NCBI GenBank assembly: GCA_017472145.1 | Contig: JAFUQX010000044.1 | Span: 36,648-100,647 of the forward strand | Reading direction: 5' to 3' | DNA from: Ruminococcus sp. | Lineage (GTDB): Bacteria; Bacillota; Clostridia; Oscillospirales; Ruminococcaceae | DNA: 64,000 nucleotides | Shown here: in pieces, positions 18,443 through 32,567 of the stretch | How positions within the stretch are numbered: position 1 is the stretch's first letter | Layout of the letters: each line of letters starts with the position of its first letter | Made by a program: the position numbers and the translations under genes | Notes under the pieces: model-generated | Told to the model about the DNA's origin: nothing | Seen by the model: only the letters and a program-made list of their open reading frames with translations | Databases searched by the model: none

Positions 18443-19227
18443 ATCTCTGTCTCTCCTTCATAAATCGTTTCGGCCGGGCCGGTCATGGTTATTCTGAAAT
18501 CATCATCAACGTGGATCTTCAGCGTGCCTCCATCAAGAATTACGGATATCTCCTCCCCCGGACGGCAGAAATTCTTGCTGACAGCCGCAGCGGCCGAAGC
18601 ACACGCCCCTGTGCCGCATGCCATTGTGATCCCGCTGCCTCGTTCCCAGACTCTCATGCGCAGCGTGCTTTCGTCTATTACCTGGACAAATTCAACATTC
18701 ACTCCGCCTGGAAAAGCTTCGTGCTTTTCAATGGCCGGACCGATTTTTTCAAGCGCAGCTGTTTCTGCATCGGGAACAAATATTACTGCGTGCGGATTCC
18801 CCATGGATGCAGGTGTGCAGGTGATGTCCTCACCGCCTGCACGGAGCGTTCTGTCCCTGCTGACCTCGGCAATTCCCATATCAACCGATACGCTTTTTAC
18901 CCGTCCGTTTACGGTTCTCAGGTCAAGGGTCTTAAGGCCTGACAGTGTTTCGATGGTAAGGCGCTTCTTATCTGTATAGCCCTTGTCATAAACATATTTT
19001 CCAACACAGCGTATGCCGTTTCCGCACATTCTGGCTTCACTTCCGTCTGCGTTGAAAATACGCATTTTGAAATCCGCAGTGTCCGACGACGAGATCCAGA
19101 TCATACCGTCCGAGCCAGCGCCGAAGTGCCGATCGGAAAGCTTTATGGAAAGCTCCGATGGATTCTCCGGCTCGCCGTAAACATACAAGTAGTCATTTCC
19201 CAGACCGTGCATTTTTGTAAAGTGCAT
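18439..19227 (-). CDS. dapF: Diaminopimelate epimerase
   Basis: A 262-residue epimerase that interconverts LL- and meso-diaminopimelate, using two cysteines as acid and base. The first is in ARMCGNGIRCVGKYV and the second in MACGTGACASAAAA, both present and intact. The N-terminus MHFTKMHGLGNDYLYV is a family hallmark. It lies 11 bases after carB and overlaps dapL, so it should be co-transcribed with both. The product supplies meso-diaminopimelate for peptidoglycan and lysine. Confidence 0.95.
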   Translation of the reverse strand: MHFTKMHGLGNDYLYVYGEPENPSELSIKLSDRHFGAGSDGMIWISSSDTADFKMRIFNADGSEARMCGNGIRCVGKYVYDKGYTDKKRLTIETLSGLKTLDLRTVNGRVKSVSVDMGIAEVSRDRTLRAGGEDITCTPASMGNPHAVIFVPDAETAALEKIGPAIEKHEAFPGGVNVEFVQVIDESTLRMRVWERGSGITMACGTGACASAAAAVSKNFCRPGEEISVILDGGTLKIHVDDDFRITMTGPAETIYEGETEI

Positions 19228-19238
19228 AATAATCCCTC

Positions 19239-22200
19239 CTATGCGTCAATTGTAGAAATACCGATCGTAACTTCCTCAAGTACATCCAGCAAGACCTTTA
19301 CTGTATCCAATGAAGTCAGCATTGTGATGTTATTCTGCGCAGCGCAGCGGCGGATGGCAACACCATCCTCATAGTGAACACCCGACATAATCGCACGGGT
19401 ATTGATGACATAGCTGACATATCCAGCCCGGATCGACTCCAGAATTTCCTCACTTCCCTCGCTGAGCTTGCGACGGATCCTTGTGCGGATCCCATGCTCC
19501 TTCAGGAAATGGGCCGTACCTACAGTAGCTTCGATATTAAAGCCCATGTCATAGAACCGCCGAACCAGCGGCAGTGCTTCTTCTTTATCCTCATCCGCCA
19601 GTGTAACAAATACCGTACCATAATTCTGCACATGAATACCGGAAGCGATCAGCGCCTTGTACATGGCACGATGCAGCTTCCTGTCATAGCCGATGGCCTC
19701 TCCGGTGGATTTCATCTCCGGTGAAAGATAGGCATCCATTCCGCTGAGTTTTGAGAAGGAAAAGGCCGGGGCCTTGACATAAAAGCGCTTCTTTTCCTGC
19801 GGATAGATCTCATGAAGGCCCTGCTCTGCAAGACTCTTGCCAAGTATAGTCCGCGTGGCAATATCTGCAAGGCTGTATCCCGTTGCTTTTGAGAGAAATG
19901 GAACCGTTCGGGAGGAACGGGGGTTTACTTCAATAATATAGACATGTTCCTCCTCATCCACAATAAACTGGATATTGAACAAACCGATAATGCCAATACC
20001 CAGTCCCAGCTTTTCGGTATATTCCAGAATGGTTTTCTTTACCCTGTCTGAAATGCTGAAGGACGGATATACGCTGATGGAGTCGCCCGAATGGATACCG
20101 GTTCGCTCCACAAGCTCCATAATTCCCGGAACGAATACCTGCTTTCCATCGCAGATGGCGTCAACCTCGACCTCCTTGCCTCGGATATATTTATCAACCA
20201 GCACTGGCTTATCCTCATCAATTTCTACTGCGGTTTTCAGATAGTGCCGCAGAGCCTCCTCTTTGGCCACGATCTGCATCGCCCGGCCGCCCAGGACAAA
20301 GCTGGGGCGCACCAGTACAGGATAGCCAATTTCAGCAGCAGCCCGTATGCCATCCTCAATCGTGGTCACCGCCTGACCTTTGGGCTGGGGAATATCAAGT
20401 GAAAACAGCAGCTTTTCAAAGGCATCACGGTTCTCGGCCCGCTCGATAGCATCGCAGTCCGTGCCAATGATTTTCACGCCCCGTGCACGCAGCGGCTCAG
20501 CCAGATTGATGGCCGTCTGTCCGCCCAGCGTTGCAATCACACCCTCCGGCTGTTCCAGCTCGATGATATTCATGACATCCTCGGTGCAGAGCGGTTCAAA
20601 ATACAGCTTATCGGAGCAGGTATAGTCTGTGGAGACGGTTTCGGGGTTATTGTTGATGATGATGGCTTCATAGCCTGCATCCTTGATGGTTTTTACCGCA
20701 TGAACCGTGGAATAGTCGAATTCCACACCCTGACCAATTCGAATCGGGCCTGAGCCAAGCACGATGATCTTTTTCCTGTCTGATACAACGGACTCATTTT
20801 CCTCCTCATAGGTGGAGTAAAAATAAGGGATATAGCTGTCAAATTCGAAGGCACACGTGTCGATCATCTTGTATACAGGAAGGATCCCGTTCTGTTTTCT
20901 CATCCGGAATATGTCCATTTCCGTTCTGTTCCAGAGCAAGGCAATTTCCTTATCCGCAAAGCCCATACGCTTTGCCGCATACAGAAGCGTGCTGCTGCCA
21001 GGAGTTGATTGCAGCTTCCGCTCCATATCTACAATATTCCTGAGCTTTTGCAGGAAGAACCGGTCAATGGCAGTGATACGGGCAATTTCACTTATCTCAC
21101 AGCCCATTCTCAAAAGCTCTGCAATGGCATAGATACGGTCATCTGTTCCGATCTGGATATAATCCAGCAGCTCTGCCTTGTCCATACCTTCAAACCGGCT
21201 GCTGCGGAGATGGAAAATACCAATTTCCAGCGAACGAACTGCCTTGAGCAGACTTTCCTCTGCGGTCCGGCCAACGCTCATGACCTCACCTGTAGCCTTC
21301 ATCTGGGTGCTGAGAGAATTATTCGCATCGGTGAATTTATCAAATGGGAAGCGGGGCATTTTGGTCACCACATAGTCCAGAGTCGGCTCAAAGGAAGCTG
21401 GTGTATTTGCAATACGGATCTCGTCGAGCGTCAGGCCTACGCCGATTTTTGCAGATACTCTTGCAATGGGATAGCCGCTCGCCTTGGAAGCCAGAGCAGA
21501 AGAACGGGACACTCTTGGATTTACCTCAATGAGATAATACTGGAAGGATTTCGGATCAAGAGCAAACTGTACATTGCAGCCGCCTTCGATCTCCAGGGCC
21601 CGGATGATTTTCAGTGCACTGTCACGGAGCATATGATACTCCTTATTGGTCAGAGTCTGTGAGGGACATACAACAATAGAGTCGCCTGTATGAATGCCCA
21701 CAGGATCAAGATTTTCCATATTACAGATCGTGATCGCTGTATCATTGCTGTCCCGCATGACCTCATATTCAATTTCCTTGTAGCCCTTGATGCTCTTTTC
21801 GATCAGCACCTGGTGAACCGGAGAAAGTGCCAGGGCATTTTTCATAAGGGAAAGGAATTCTTCTTTGTTATCTGCAAAGCCGCCGCCTGTTCCGCCCAGT
21901 GTAAAGGCTGGACGAAGCACGACCGGATATCCGATCCTCTCTGCAGCCTTCAAGCCCTCCTCTACGGAATTGGCAATATCAGAGGGAAGCACCGGCTCCC
22001 CCAGCTCCTCACAAAGCTCCTTGAACCGCTCACGATCCTCTGCACGTTCAATGCTGCTGCTCCGGGTTCCCAGAAGCTCTGTGCGGCACTCGTTCAGAAT
22101 GCCCTTCTTCTCCAGCTGCATGGCAAGATTGAGTCCTGTCTGTCCGCCGATTCCGGGAAGAATGGCATCCGGACGCTCATAACGGATGATTTTTGCGATA

Positions 22201-22418
22201 TATTCCAGTGTAAGAGGCTCCATATATACCTTATCCGCAATAGAGGTATCTGTCATAATGGTGGCCGGGTTGGAGTTGCAAAGTACAACCTCATAGCCTT
22301 CCTCCTTCAGTGCAAGACAAGCCTGTGTTCCGGCATAGTCAAATTCCGCTGCCTGACCGATTACGATCGGGCCTGAACCAATGACAAGGATCTTCTTAAT
22401 ATCTGTTCTTTTCGGCAT
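19239..22418 (-). CDS. carB: Carbamoyl-phosphate synthase large subunit
   Basis: A 1059-residue synthetase subunit that makes carbamoyl phosphate from bicarbonate, two ATP and ammonia delivered from CarA. Two homologous ATP-grasp halves are visible. The first opens with [20 protein letters not shown] and the second, near residue 550, with [20 protein letters not shown]. Each is followed by an [16 protein letters not shown] or [16 protein letters not shown] catalytic motif. The C-terminal 130 residues form the MGS-like allosteric domain. It overlaps carA by 23 bases. The pathway supplies pyrimidines and arginine. Confidence 0.97.
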   Translation of the reverse strand: MPKRTDIKKILVIGSGPIVIGQAAEFDYAGTQACLALKEEGYEVVLCNSNPATIMTDTSIADKVYMEPLTLEYIAKIIRYERPDAILPGIGGQTGLNLAMQLEKKGILNECRTELLGTRSSSIERAEDRERFKELCEELGEPVLPSDIANSVEEGLKAAERIGYPVVLRPAFTLGGTGGGFADNKEEFLSLMKNALALSPVHQVLIEKSIKGYKEIEYEVMRDSNDTAITICNMENLDPVGIHTGDSIVVCPSQTLTNKEYHMLRDSALKIIRALEIEGGCNVQFALDPKSFQYYLIEVNPRVSRSSALASKASGYPIARVSAKIGVGLTLDEIRIANTPASFEPTLDYVVTKMPRFPFDKFTDANNSLSTQMKATGEVMSVGRTAEESLLKAVRSLEIGIFHLRSSRFEGMDKAELLDYIQIGTDDRIYAIAELLRMGCEISEIARITAIDRFFLQKLRNIVDMERKLQSTPGSSTLLYAAKRMGFADKEIALLWNRTEMDIFRMRKQNGILPVYKMIDTCAFEFDSYIPYFYSTYEEENESVVSDRKKIIVLGSGPIRIGQGVEFDYSTVHAVKTIKDAGYEAIIINNNPETVSTDYTCSDKLYFEPLCTEDVMNIIELEQPEGVIATLGGQTAINLAEPLRARGVKIIGTDCDAIERAENRDAFEKLLFSLDIPQPKGQAVTTIEDGIRAAAEIGYPVLVRPSFVLGGRAMQIVAKEEALRHYLKTAVEIDEDKPVLVDKYIRGKEVEVDAICDGKQVFVPGIMELVERTGIHSGDSISVYPSFSISDRVKKTILEYTEKLGLGIGIIGLFNIQFIVDEEEHVYIIEVNPRSSRTVPFLSKATGYSLADIATRTILGKSLAEQGLHEIYPQEKKRFYVKAPAFSFSKLSGMDAYLSPEMKSTGEAIGYDRKLHRAMYKALIASGIHVQNYGTVFVTLADEDKEEALPLVRRFYDMGFNIEATVGTAHFLKEHGIRTRIRRKLSEGSEEILESIRAGYVSYVINTRAIMSGVHYEDGVAIRRCAAQNNITMLTSLDTVKVLLDVLEEVTIGISTIDA

Positions 22419-23508
22419 GGTTCTTCTCCTCCTTCATCAGCTTTATAAAACGATCAAACAGATATGCGCTGTCCTGAGGACCGGGTGCACTTTCAGGATG
22501 GTACTGTACACTGAACACCTTGTCCCTGTCACATTTCATGCCTTCGATCGTATCATCCAGCAGGTTGATATGCGTGGGCACAAGCGGTGTTCCTTTCAGG
22601 CTTTCTGCATCCACCGCATAGGAATGATTCTGTGAGGTGATTTCGATTTTGTTTGTTTCCAGATTCCGCACAGGATGATTTCCGCCGCGATGACCGAATT
22701 TCAGCTTGTAGGTTTCTGCGCCGTATGCAAGAGACAGGAGCTGATGTCCCAGACAGATCCCAAAGATCGGATGCTTTCCGATCAAAGCCTTAACAGTGGC
22801 GATGGTCTGCGGTACATCTGTAGGATCACCCGGCCCGTTTGAGATGAAAACACCATCCGGAGAGAGCTTTTCGATTTCCTTAGCTGCTGTGTTCCACGGT
22901 ACGACTGTAACCTTACAGCCCCTCTGATTCAAAGAACGGACAATGTTCAGCTTCAGGCCGCAGTCGATCGCCACAACATGATACAGCTCCGTCTCCGGCT
23001 GAGCGCACCATACTTCTTTGCAGCTCACCTTTGAAACAGCATCCGTGGAGATGCGGCTCTCTGCCAGAATTCTCAGTCCCTCCTCCAGCGGAGTGGAAGC
23101 GTCCGTTATCAGCACCTTCCGGCTGCCCCGATCACGGATGGAGCGTGTCAGCTTCCTTGTATCCACACCGTATATTCCGGGAATGCTGTATTTTTTCATT
23201 ACATCCGAAAGCGCAGCTGTGCTTCTGAAATTGGACGGCTCATCATTATACTCTCTGACGATCAAAGCGCCGATGGTGGGCGTTTCCGTCTCAAAATCAT
23301 CATCTGCCATGCCATAGTTTCCGATAAGCGGATAGGTCATCACTACAGCCTGATAGGTGTAGGACGGATCAGAAAGAATCTCCTGATAGCCGGCCATGGA
23401 TGTATTGAAAACGATTTCACATACCTTGTTATTGGTATCGCCGAATGCATAACCATAATATTCCTGTCCGTCTTCAAGAATGAGCTTTTTGTTATATTTC
23501 ATATTCAT
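22396..23508 (-). CDS. carA: Carbamoyl-phosphate synthase small (glutaminase) subunit
   Basis: A 370-residue class I glutamine amidotransferase subunit that releases ammonia from glutamine for CarB. The N-terminal CPSase domain starts [15 protein letters not shown]; the C-terminal triad glutaminase carries the nucleophile in [15 protein letters not shown] and the His-Glu pair in [11 protein letters not shown]. It lies nine bases after purF and overlaps carB. GAGGTG precedes the start. Confidence 0.97.
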   Translation of the reverse strand: MNMKYNKKLILEDGQEYYGYAFGDTNNKVCEIVFNTSMAGYQEILSDPSYTYQAVVMTYPLIGNYGMADDDFETETPTIGALIVREYNDEPSNFRSTAALSDVMKKYSIPGIYGVDTRKLTRSIRDRGSRKVLITDASTPLEEGLRILAESRISTDAVSKVSCKEVWCAQPETELYHVVAIDCGLKLNIVRSLNQRGCKVTVVPWNTAAKEIEKLSPDGVFISNGPGDPTDVPQTIATVKALIGKHPIFGICLGHQLLSLAYGAETYKLKFGHRGGNHPVRNLETNKIEITSQNHSYAVDAESLKGTPLVPTHINLLDDTIEGMKCDRDKVFSVQYHPESAPGPQDSAYLFDRFIKLMKEEKNHAEKNRY

Positions 23509-23517
23509 ACCGACACC

Positions 23518-28149
<4,632 letters not shown>

Positions 28150-28167
28150 AAAAACTCCTCCATGCAC

Positions 28168-28208
28168 CACTTTAAGCCGGCGTTTTTATTCCGCCGGCAG
28201 AAAGTGAC
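28168..28208 (-). other. GC-rich hairpin in the amt-asnB gap
   Basis: CACTTT and GCCGGCG pair with CGCCGGC and AAAGTG to form an interrupted stem of about 13 pairs around an A-rich loop. No T run follows on either strand, so it is more likely an mRNA processing or stability element between amt-PII and asnB than a full terminator. Confidence 0.45.
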
Positions 28209-28216
28209 ATATTTAA

Positions 28217-29947
28217 TTATTCTACATCCAGAAGTGCATCAATACCTTCTTCACCGGTACGAACCTTAACCACATTCTCCACATCGTAAACGAATATCTT
28301 ACCGTCCCCGATATGACCCGTGTAAAGTACCTTCTTAGCAGTTTCAATCACTGTGCGTACAGGAACACTTCCTACTACGATATCAACCTGAATCTTCGGA
28401 AGCAGATTTGCTTCCACCTTAACGCCACGGTAATACTCAGGCTGACCCTTCTGAACACCGCATCCAAGAACATGAGATACAGTCATACCCGTAATACCAA
28501 TACTCATCATAGCGTTCTTCAGGGCTTCAAAGCGGGACTCCTTGCAGATGATCTCGATCTTTGTAAACTTCGGCGTTCCATCGTCAGCAGCATGCATCTT
28601 CTTTACAGGAACCGCATCTGTAACAGGTACATCACCCATAGGTTCGATCACACTGCCGTCCTCAGCATAATCAATACTTTCAACAGCCGGTGCAAAGTCA
28701 GGATATGCACGGTTGCCGTGTTCGCCGACATCAAGGCCGGCCATCTCTTCCTCACGCGTTACACGGATGCCGATGGTCTTCTTCAGCACCAGCCACAGAA
28801 TTGCAGATGCAGCGAATACAAATGCACCGACTGCAACAATACCCAGAAGCTGTGTACCGAGCAGTGCGAAACCGCCGCCGTAGAAGAGACCGTTTCTGGA
28901 AGAGAGCGTTGTTACGCCTTCCTTTGCAAACAGACCGATACAAATTGTGCCGAATACACCGCAGCAGAGATGAACAGAAGTCGCACCCACCGGATCATCA
29001 ACCTTGATGCGGTCAAAGAACAGTACCGCAAATACAACGATAACACCTGCAATCGCACCAATGATCAGAGAGTCAACGATGGAAATGTATGCACAGCCGC
29101 CGGTAATGGCAACCAGACCTGCAAGACAGCCGTTGATCGTCATGCCCAGATCCGGCTTGCCGATGAAGATCCAGGAAGCAATCGTCGATGTCAGTACAGC
29201 GGCAATTGCGGAAGTGTTGGTTGTCAGAAGGATATGCATTACATCTTCAGGGTTCTGGAAGCTCATTGTAGAGCCAGGGTTGAAACCGAACCAGCCGAGC
29301 CAGAGTACAAACAAACCGATCACGGCCAGAGACATGTTGTGTCCAGGAATGGCTCTGGGCTTGCCGTCCTTGCCATACTTACCAATACGAGGTCCAAGGA
29401 TCATTGCGCCTGCAAGCGCTGACCAGCCGCCGAGAGAATGAACAACAGTATCACCAGCAAAATCCATAAAGCCAAGATCGGCCAGCCAACCGCCGCCCCA
29501 AACCCAGTGACCAACGATCGGATAGATGAGCAATGTAAGTACAAATGAGAAAATGATGAAGGAAACATACTTGATCCTTTCAGCAACTGCACCGGAAACA
29601 ATGGTTGCAGCCGTTCCGCAGAACACCAGCTGGAAGAAGAACTTGCCCCAGAACGGTACGTTTGATGTAAGGGTTTCATCGTAGAACGAAAGATCTGCAT
29701 TTCCCAGAATGAACAGGTTCTCCGTACCGATGAAGGGATTGTCACCGCCGAACATCAGACCCCATCCCAGAAGCATGAAGCCCAGGGAGGAAACCGCAAA
29801 AACGATAAAGTTCTTTGAAAGAATGTTAACCGTATTCTTCGACCTTGCAAGGCCTGCTTCAAGAGACGCAAAGCCCAGGTTCATAAAGAATACCAGTATG
29901 GCTGCAAGAAACACCCATAGCGTATCAACGATCATCGTCAGTTCCAT
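28217..29947 (-). CDS. Ammonium transporter fused to a PII regulatory domain
   Basis: A 576-residue fusion. Residues 1-about 410 are an Amt channel with about eleven membrane segments; landmarks are LEAGLARSKNTVNIL, AERIKYVSF, DFAGDTVVHSLGGWSALAGA, FGFNPGS and DDPVGATSVHLCCGVFGT, which includes the pore histidines. After a charged linker of about 45 residues, residues about 460-576 form a PII (GlnK/GlnB) domain. Its T-loop is GCGVQKGQPEYYRGVKVEANLLPKI, split here only by its length, and it ends GHIGDGKIFVYDVENVVKVRTGEEG, both diagnostic of PII. In most bacteria GlnK is a separate protein that plugs Amt; here gate and channel are one chain. It lies 31 bases after glnN. Confidence 0.93.
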   Translation of the reverse strand: MELTMIVDTLWVFLAAILVFFMNLGFASLEAGLARSKNTVNILSKNFIVFAVSSLGFMLLGWGLMFGGDNPFIGTENLFILGNADLSFYDETLTSNVPFWGKFFFQLVFCGTAATIVSGAVAERIKYVSFIIFSFVLTLLIYPIVGHWVWGGGWLADLGFMDFAGDTVVHSLGGWSALAGAMILGPRIGKYGKDGKPRAIPGHNMSLAVIGLFVLWLGWFGFNPGSTMSFQNPEDVMHILLTTNTSAIAAVLTSTIASWIFIGKPDLGMTINGCLAGLVAITGGCAYISIVDSLIIGAIAGVIVVFAVLFFDRIKVDDPVGATSVHLCCGVFGTICIGLFAKEGVTTLSSRNGLFYGGGFALLGTQLLGIVAVGAFVFAASAILWLVLKKTIGIRVTREEEMAGLDVGEHGNRAYPDFAPAVESIDYAEDGSVIEPMGDVPVTDAVPVKKMHAADDGTPKFTKIEIICKESRFEALKNAMMSIGITGMTVSHVLGCGVQKGQPEYYRGVKVEANLLPKIQVDIVVGSVPVRTVIETAKKVLYTGHIGDGKIFVYDVENVVKVRTGEEGIDALLDVE

Positions 29948-29978
29948 AAAACATTTCTCCTTTCCTTATAAGGAACAT

Positions 29979-32075
29979 TTATTTCACGCCGAAAAGCAGG
30001 TCGCCGTATGTGGGGAACGGCCAGTACTTCTTGGCGGTAACAACTTCCGCTTCGTCACAGGCCGCACGCAGCTCACTCATCTTAGTCAGCAGCGTGTCAC
30101 GGATCGCATTGGCCTGTGCGCCGATGTTCTCAGCGGAATCCAGACTCCGCAAAGCCTGCTCAAGCTCATCGGTCTTTACAGCAATTCTGTCTGTCAGTGT
30201 GGACAGCTTCTTTACCAGACCACTTTCGTAGCTGCAGGCAAGACCTGCATCCAGTGCCTTCTTTGCAGCAGCCGTCTTTGCAACATCCAGAGCGTAGCTT
30301 TCCACGGCCGGTGCAATTTCGGTTCTTGCCATATCCACCATCGTGCCGGCTTCAATCATAACAGCCTTGCAGTAGTTATCCAGCATGATCTCATATCTGG
30401 ACTTCAGCTCCGCTTCGGAAAATACCTTCTGAGAGGTGAGCATATCCACATTCTTCTGATCCAGCAGATGCGGCATGCAGTCCGGTGTGGTGCGGTAGTT
30501 GAGAAGTCCTCTCTGCTCGGTAGCTTCCTTGATCCATGCATCATCATAGCCGTTTCCGTTGAAGATGATCCGCTTGTGATCCTTGATGGTCTTGCGGATC
30601 ATTTCATGCAGTGTGGTTTCAAAGTCCTCGGCCTGCTCCAGTCTGTCCGCATAGATCCGCAGGCTTTCTGCAACCGCGCTGTTCAGCATAATGTTTGCAC
30701 AGGCGATGCTGTTGGAGGAACCCAGCATACGGAACTCAAACTTGTTGCCTGTAAAGGCAAAGGGAGAGGTACGGTTACGATCTGTTGTATCACGGTTGAA
30801 CTTCGGCAGCACATCTACGCCAAGCTTCATCTTGGTCTTGGCCGCAGCACTGTAGGGCTCATCCTTTTGGATGGCTTCAATGACTGCATTCAGCTCATCG
30901 CCCAGGAAGATGGATACAACGGCCGGCGGTGCTTCGTTTGCGCCCAGTCGGTGGTCATTTCCGGCGGTTGCAACAGAAATGCGGAGCAGATCCTGATAAT
31001 CGTCCACGGCCTTGATGACGGCACAGAGGAAAAGCAGGAACTGTGCGTTTTCATAAGGCGTTTCGCCCGGGGACAGGAGGTTTACGCCTGCATCGGTTGA
31101 AATGGACCAGTTATTGTGCTTGCCGCTGCCGTTTACACCTGCAAATGGCTTTTCATGGAGCAGGCATACCAAACCATGCTTTGCGGCAACCTTCTGCATG
31201 ATCTCCATAGTCAGCTGGTTGTGATCCGTCGCAATGTTGGTCGTTGTATAGATCGGAGCCAGCTCATGCTGTGCAGGAGCAACCTCGTTATGTTCCGTCT
31301 TTGCAAGAATGCCCAGCTTCCATAGCTCTTCATTCAGCTCCTGCATGTAGGCTTCTACCCGCGGCTTGATGACCCCGAAGTAATGATCATCCAGCTCCTG
31401 ACCCTTGGGCGGCTTTGCACCGAACAATGTACGTCCTGTGAAACGCAGGTCTCTGCGCTGGTCATACATTTCCTTGTCAACAAGGAAGTATTCCTGCTCC
31501 GGGCCAACAGATGTACGAACACACTTTACCGTGTCGTTTCCGAACAGCCGCAGAATTCGGATGGCCTGCTTGCTGAGCGCTTCCATAGAGCGGAGCAGAG
31601 GTGTCTTTTTATCCAGGGCCTCGCCGCCGTAGGAGCAGAATGCAGTAGGAATACACAGTGTCTTACCCTTGATGAATGCATATGAGGTGGGATCCCATGC
31701 GGTATATCCTCTGGCCTCGAATGTTGCTCTCAGTCCGCCGGAGGGGAAGGAGGAAGCATCCGGTTCGCCCTTGATCAGTTCCTTTCCCGAAAACTCCATG
31801 ATCACGCCGCCGTCCGGTGAGGGAGCAATAAAGCTGTCATGCTTTTCAGCCGTAATGCCTGTCAGGGGCTGAAACCAATGCGTGTAATGCGTCGCACCAT
31901 TTGCAATAGCCCAGTCCTTCATAGCCGTTGCTACGGCATTGGCCACGCTGATGTCCAGCTTTGCGCCTTCATCAATCGTCTTTTTCAGCGACTGATAGAC
32001 CTTTGCAGACAGATTTGCTTTCATCACTCTGTCGTCAAAGACCAGCTTTCCGAAATACGCAGATACAGTTCCCAT
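29979..32075 (-). CDS. glnN: Type III glutamine synthetase
   Basis: A 698-residue enzyme, the length of the GSIII class of Bacteroides and ruminococci and far longer than GlnA. Landmarks are [31 protein letters not shown], spanned here as [10 protein letters not shown] and [12 protein letters not shown], with [10 protein letters not shown], the [14 protein letters not shown] substrate region and the ATP-side NWSISTD and LGANEAPPA. It assimilates ammonia into glutamine. I start at the ATG at 32075 with AAAGGAG eight bases upstream, not at the overlapping GTG nine bases earlier. It is the first gene of the leftward nitrogen operon and sits behind a leader with two putative antiterminator/terminator units. 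Confidence 0.95.
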   Translation of the reverse strand: MGTVSAYFGKLVFDDRVMKANLSAKVYQSLKKTIDEGAKLDISVANAVATAMKDWAIANGATHYTHWFQPLTGITAEKHDSFIAPSPDGGVIMEFSGKELIKGEPDASSFPSGGLRATFEARGYTAWDPTSYAFIKGKTLCIPTAFCSYGGEALDKKTPLLRSMEALSKQAIRILRLFGNDTVKCVRTSVGPEQEYFLVDKEMYDQRRDLRFTGRTLFGAKPPKGQELDDHYFGVIKPRVEAYMQELNEELWKLGILAKTEHNEVAPAQHELAPIYTTTNIATDHNQLTMEIMQKVAAKHGLVCLLHEKPFAGVNGSGKHNNWSISTDAGVNLLSPGETPYENAQFLLFLCAVIKAVDDYQDLLRISVATAGNDHRLGANEAPPAVVSIFLGDELNAVIEAIQKDEPYSAAAKTKMKLGVDVLPKFNRDTTDRNRTSPFAFTGNKFEFRMLGSSNSIACANIMLNSAVAESLRIYADRLEQAEDFETTLHEMIRKTIKDHKRIIFNGNGYDDAWIKEATEQRGLLNYRTTPDCMPHLLDQKNVDMLTSQKVFSEAELKSRYEIMLDNYCKAVMIEAGTMVDMARTEIAPAVESYALDVAKTAAAKKALDAGLACSYESGLVKKLSTLTDRIAVKTDELEQALRSLDSAENIGAQANAIRDTLLTKMSELRAACDEAEVVTAKKYWPFPTYGDLLFGVK

Positions 32076-32100
32076 AATAAACACTCCTTTGGGGATTGAT

Positions 32101-32155
32101 AAATAAAAAAGGCAAGGGGACCCCGATGAAAAAACACCAAAGACGCCCTTGCCTT
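32101..32155 (-). promoter_or_regulatory. glnN-proximal ANTAR-type hexaloop/terminator switch
   Basis: Read on the minus strand, AAGGC and GTCTT (32155-32151 and 32144-32140) form a stem around the hexaloop AAGGGC, with A at position 1 and G at position 4 as in ANTAR-bound RNA hairpins. The same 5' bases, AAGGCAAGGG, can instead pair with CCCTTGCCTT (32117-32108) followed by a T run, making an intrinsic terminator. The two folds exclude each other. A second A1/G4 hexaloop, present in characterised ANTAR targets, is not clear here; the loop interior offers only a weak GGTG-T6-CATC hairpin. Confidence 0.7.
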
Positions 32156-32177
32156 ATTATTATATTGAATGATTCTG

Positions 32178-32220
32178 CTGCTGAATATCCATACAACATT
32201 GCTGTCCTTCAGCAGGATAT
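32178..32220 (-). other. Alternative inverted repeats in the glnN leader
   Basis: Between the two switch units lie nested dyads: CTGCTGAA at 32178-32185 with TTCAGCAG at 32208-32215, ATATCC at 32185-32190 with GGATAT at 32215-32220, and a small TGCTG/CAGCA hairpin at 32200-32214. They overlap and cannot all form at once. I know of no RNA family that fits. Confidence 0.45.
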
Positions 32221-32243
32221 GCTTTTATCCGTCTTTACCGGAT

Positions 32244-32302
32244 AAAAAAGAAAAGACAAAAACTCCTTCAAGGATTCACCTCAAAGACGCCTTTGCCTTT
32301 TC
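32244..32302 (-). promoter_or_regulatory. Promoter-proximal ANTAR-type hexaloop/terminator switch
   Basis: On the minus strand AAAGGC and GTCTTT (32300-32295 and 32288-32283) enclose the hexaloop AAAGGC, again with A1 and G4. The overlapping 5' arm GAAAAGGCAAAGG (32302-32290) can pair with TTTTTGTCTTTTC (32262-32250), which is followed by a run of six T. The unit begins only a few bases after the predicted transcription start, so it would be the first decision point on the glnN transcript. Confidence 0.7.
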
Positions 32303-32310
32303 TGATTTGC

Positions 32311-32339
32311 ATTATACACCCTCCGAATCGATTTGTCAA
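32311..32339 (-). promoter_or_regulatory. Promoter of the glnN operon
   Basis: On the minus strand a perfect TTGACA (32339-32334), 17 bases and a perfect TATAAT (32316-32311). It is back to back with the equally strong promoter of the glutamate synthase arm. Such a consensus promoter ahead of terminators suggests control mainly after initiation. Confidence 0.88.
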
Positions 32340-32389
32340 CCCCTTTTTCCAATTTTTCCAAAAAAAATTTGAAACCATGAATTTTGGTA

Positions 32390-32418
32390 TTGACAAATGA
32401 GGAAATGCGTAGTATAAT
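32390..32418 (+). promoter_or_regulatory. Promoter of the glutamate synthase-glnA-ANTAR arm
   Basis: A perfect TTGACA at 32390-32395, 17 bases and a perfect TATAAT at 32413-32418. Transcription should begin near 32425, exactly where the first leader hairpin starts. Confidence 0.88.
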
Positions 32419-32424
32419 ACAGAC

Positions 32425-32492
32425 AAATGAGCAAGGGCGTTCATTTCAAAGCAGATCTTATGTCTGTTCTGAAATGAGCGCTCTTCTTTTTT
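32425..32492 (+). promoter_or_regulatory. ANTAR-type hexaloop/terminator switch of the glutamate synthase arm
   Basis: AAATGAGC and GTTCATTT (32425-32432 and 32439-32446) form an eight-pair stem around the hexaloop AAGGGC, which has A1 and G4. Its 3' arm is also the 5' arm of an intrinsic terminator: GGGCGTTCATTTCA (32435-32448) pairs with TGAAATGAGCGCTC (32470-32483) through 14 pairs including two G-T wobbles, then TTCTTTTTT. Formation of the first hairpin must break the terminator. The loop interior holds only a short CAGA/TCTG hairpin, so the second hexaloop known from other ANTAR targets is not evident. The last gene of this same transcript encodes an ANTAR protein. Confidence 0.78.
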
Positions 32493-32567
32493 ACATACCG
32501 GCAGAAGTATATGCAGTTTTTTCTATCGGTATGCGCTTTAAAATTTTCCGAAAGGAAGGAAACCCAT

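Noticed and set aside
28313-31100. Long plus-strand frames opposite amt-PII and glnN
   Set aside because: The minus-strand genes are full-length with all family motifs; the opposite frames show no domain and arise from codon bias.
32101-32300. A known glutamine riboswitch in the glnN leader
   Set aside because: I could not fit the glnA or downstream-peptide glutamine motifs; the visible features fit ANTAR-type hexaloops and terminators better.
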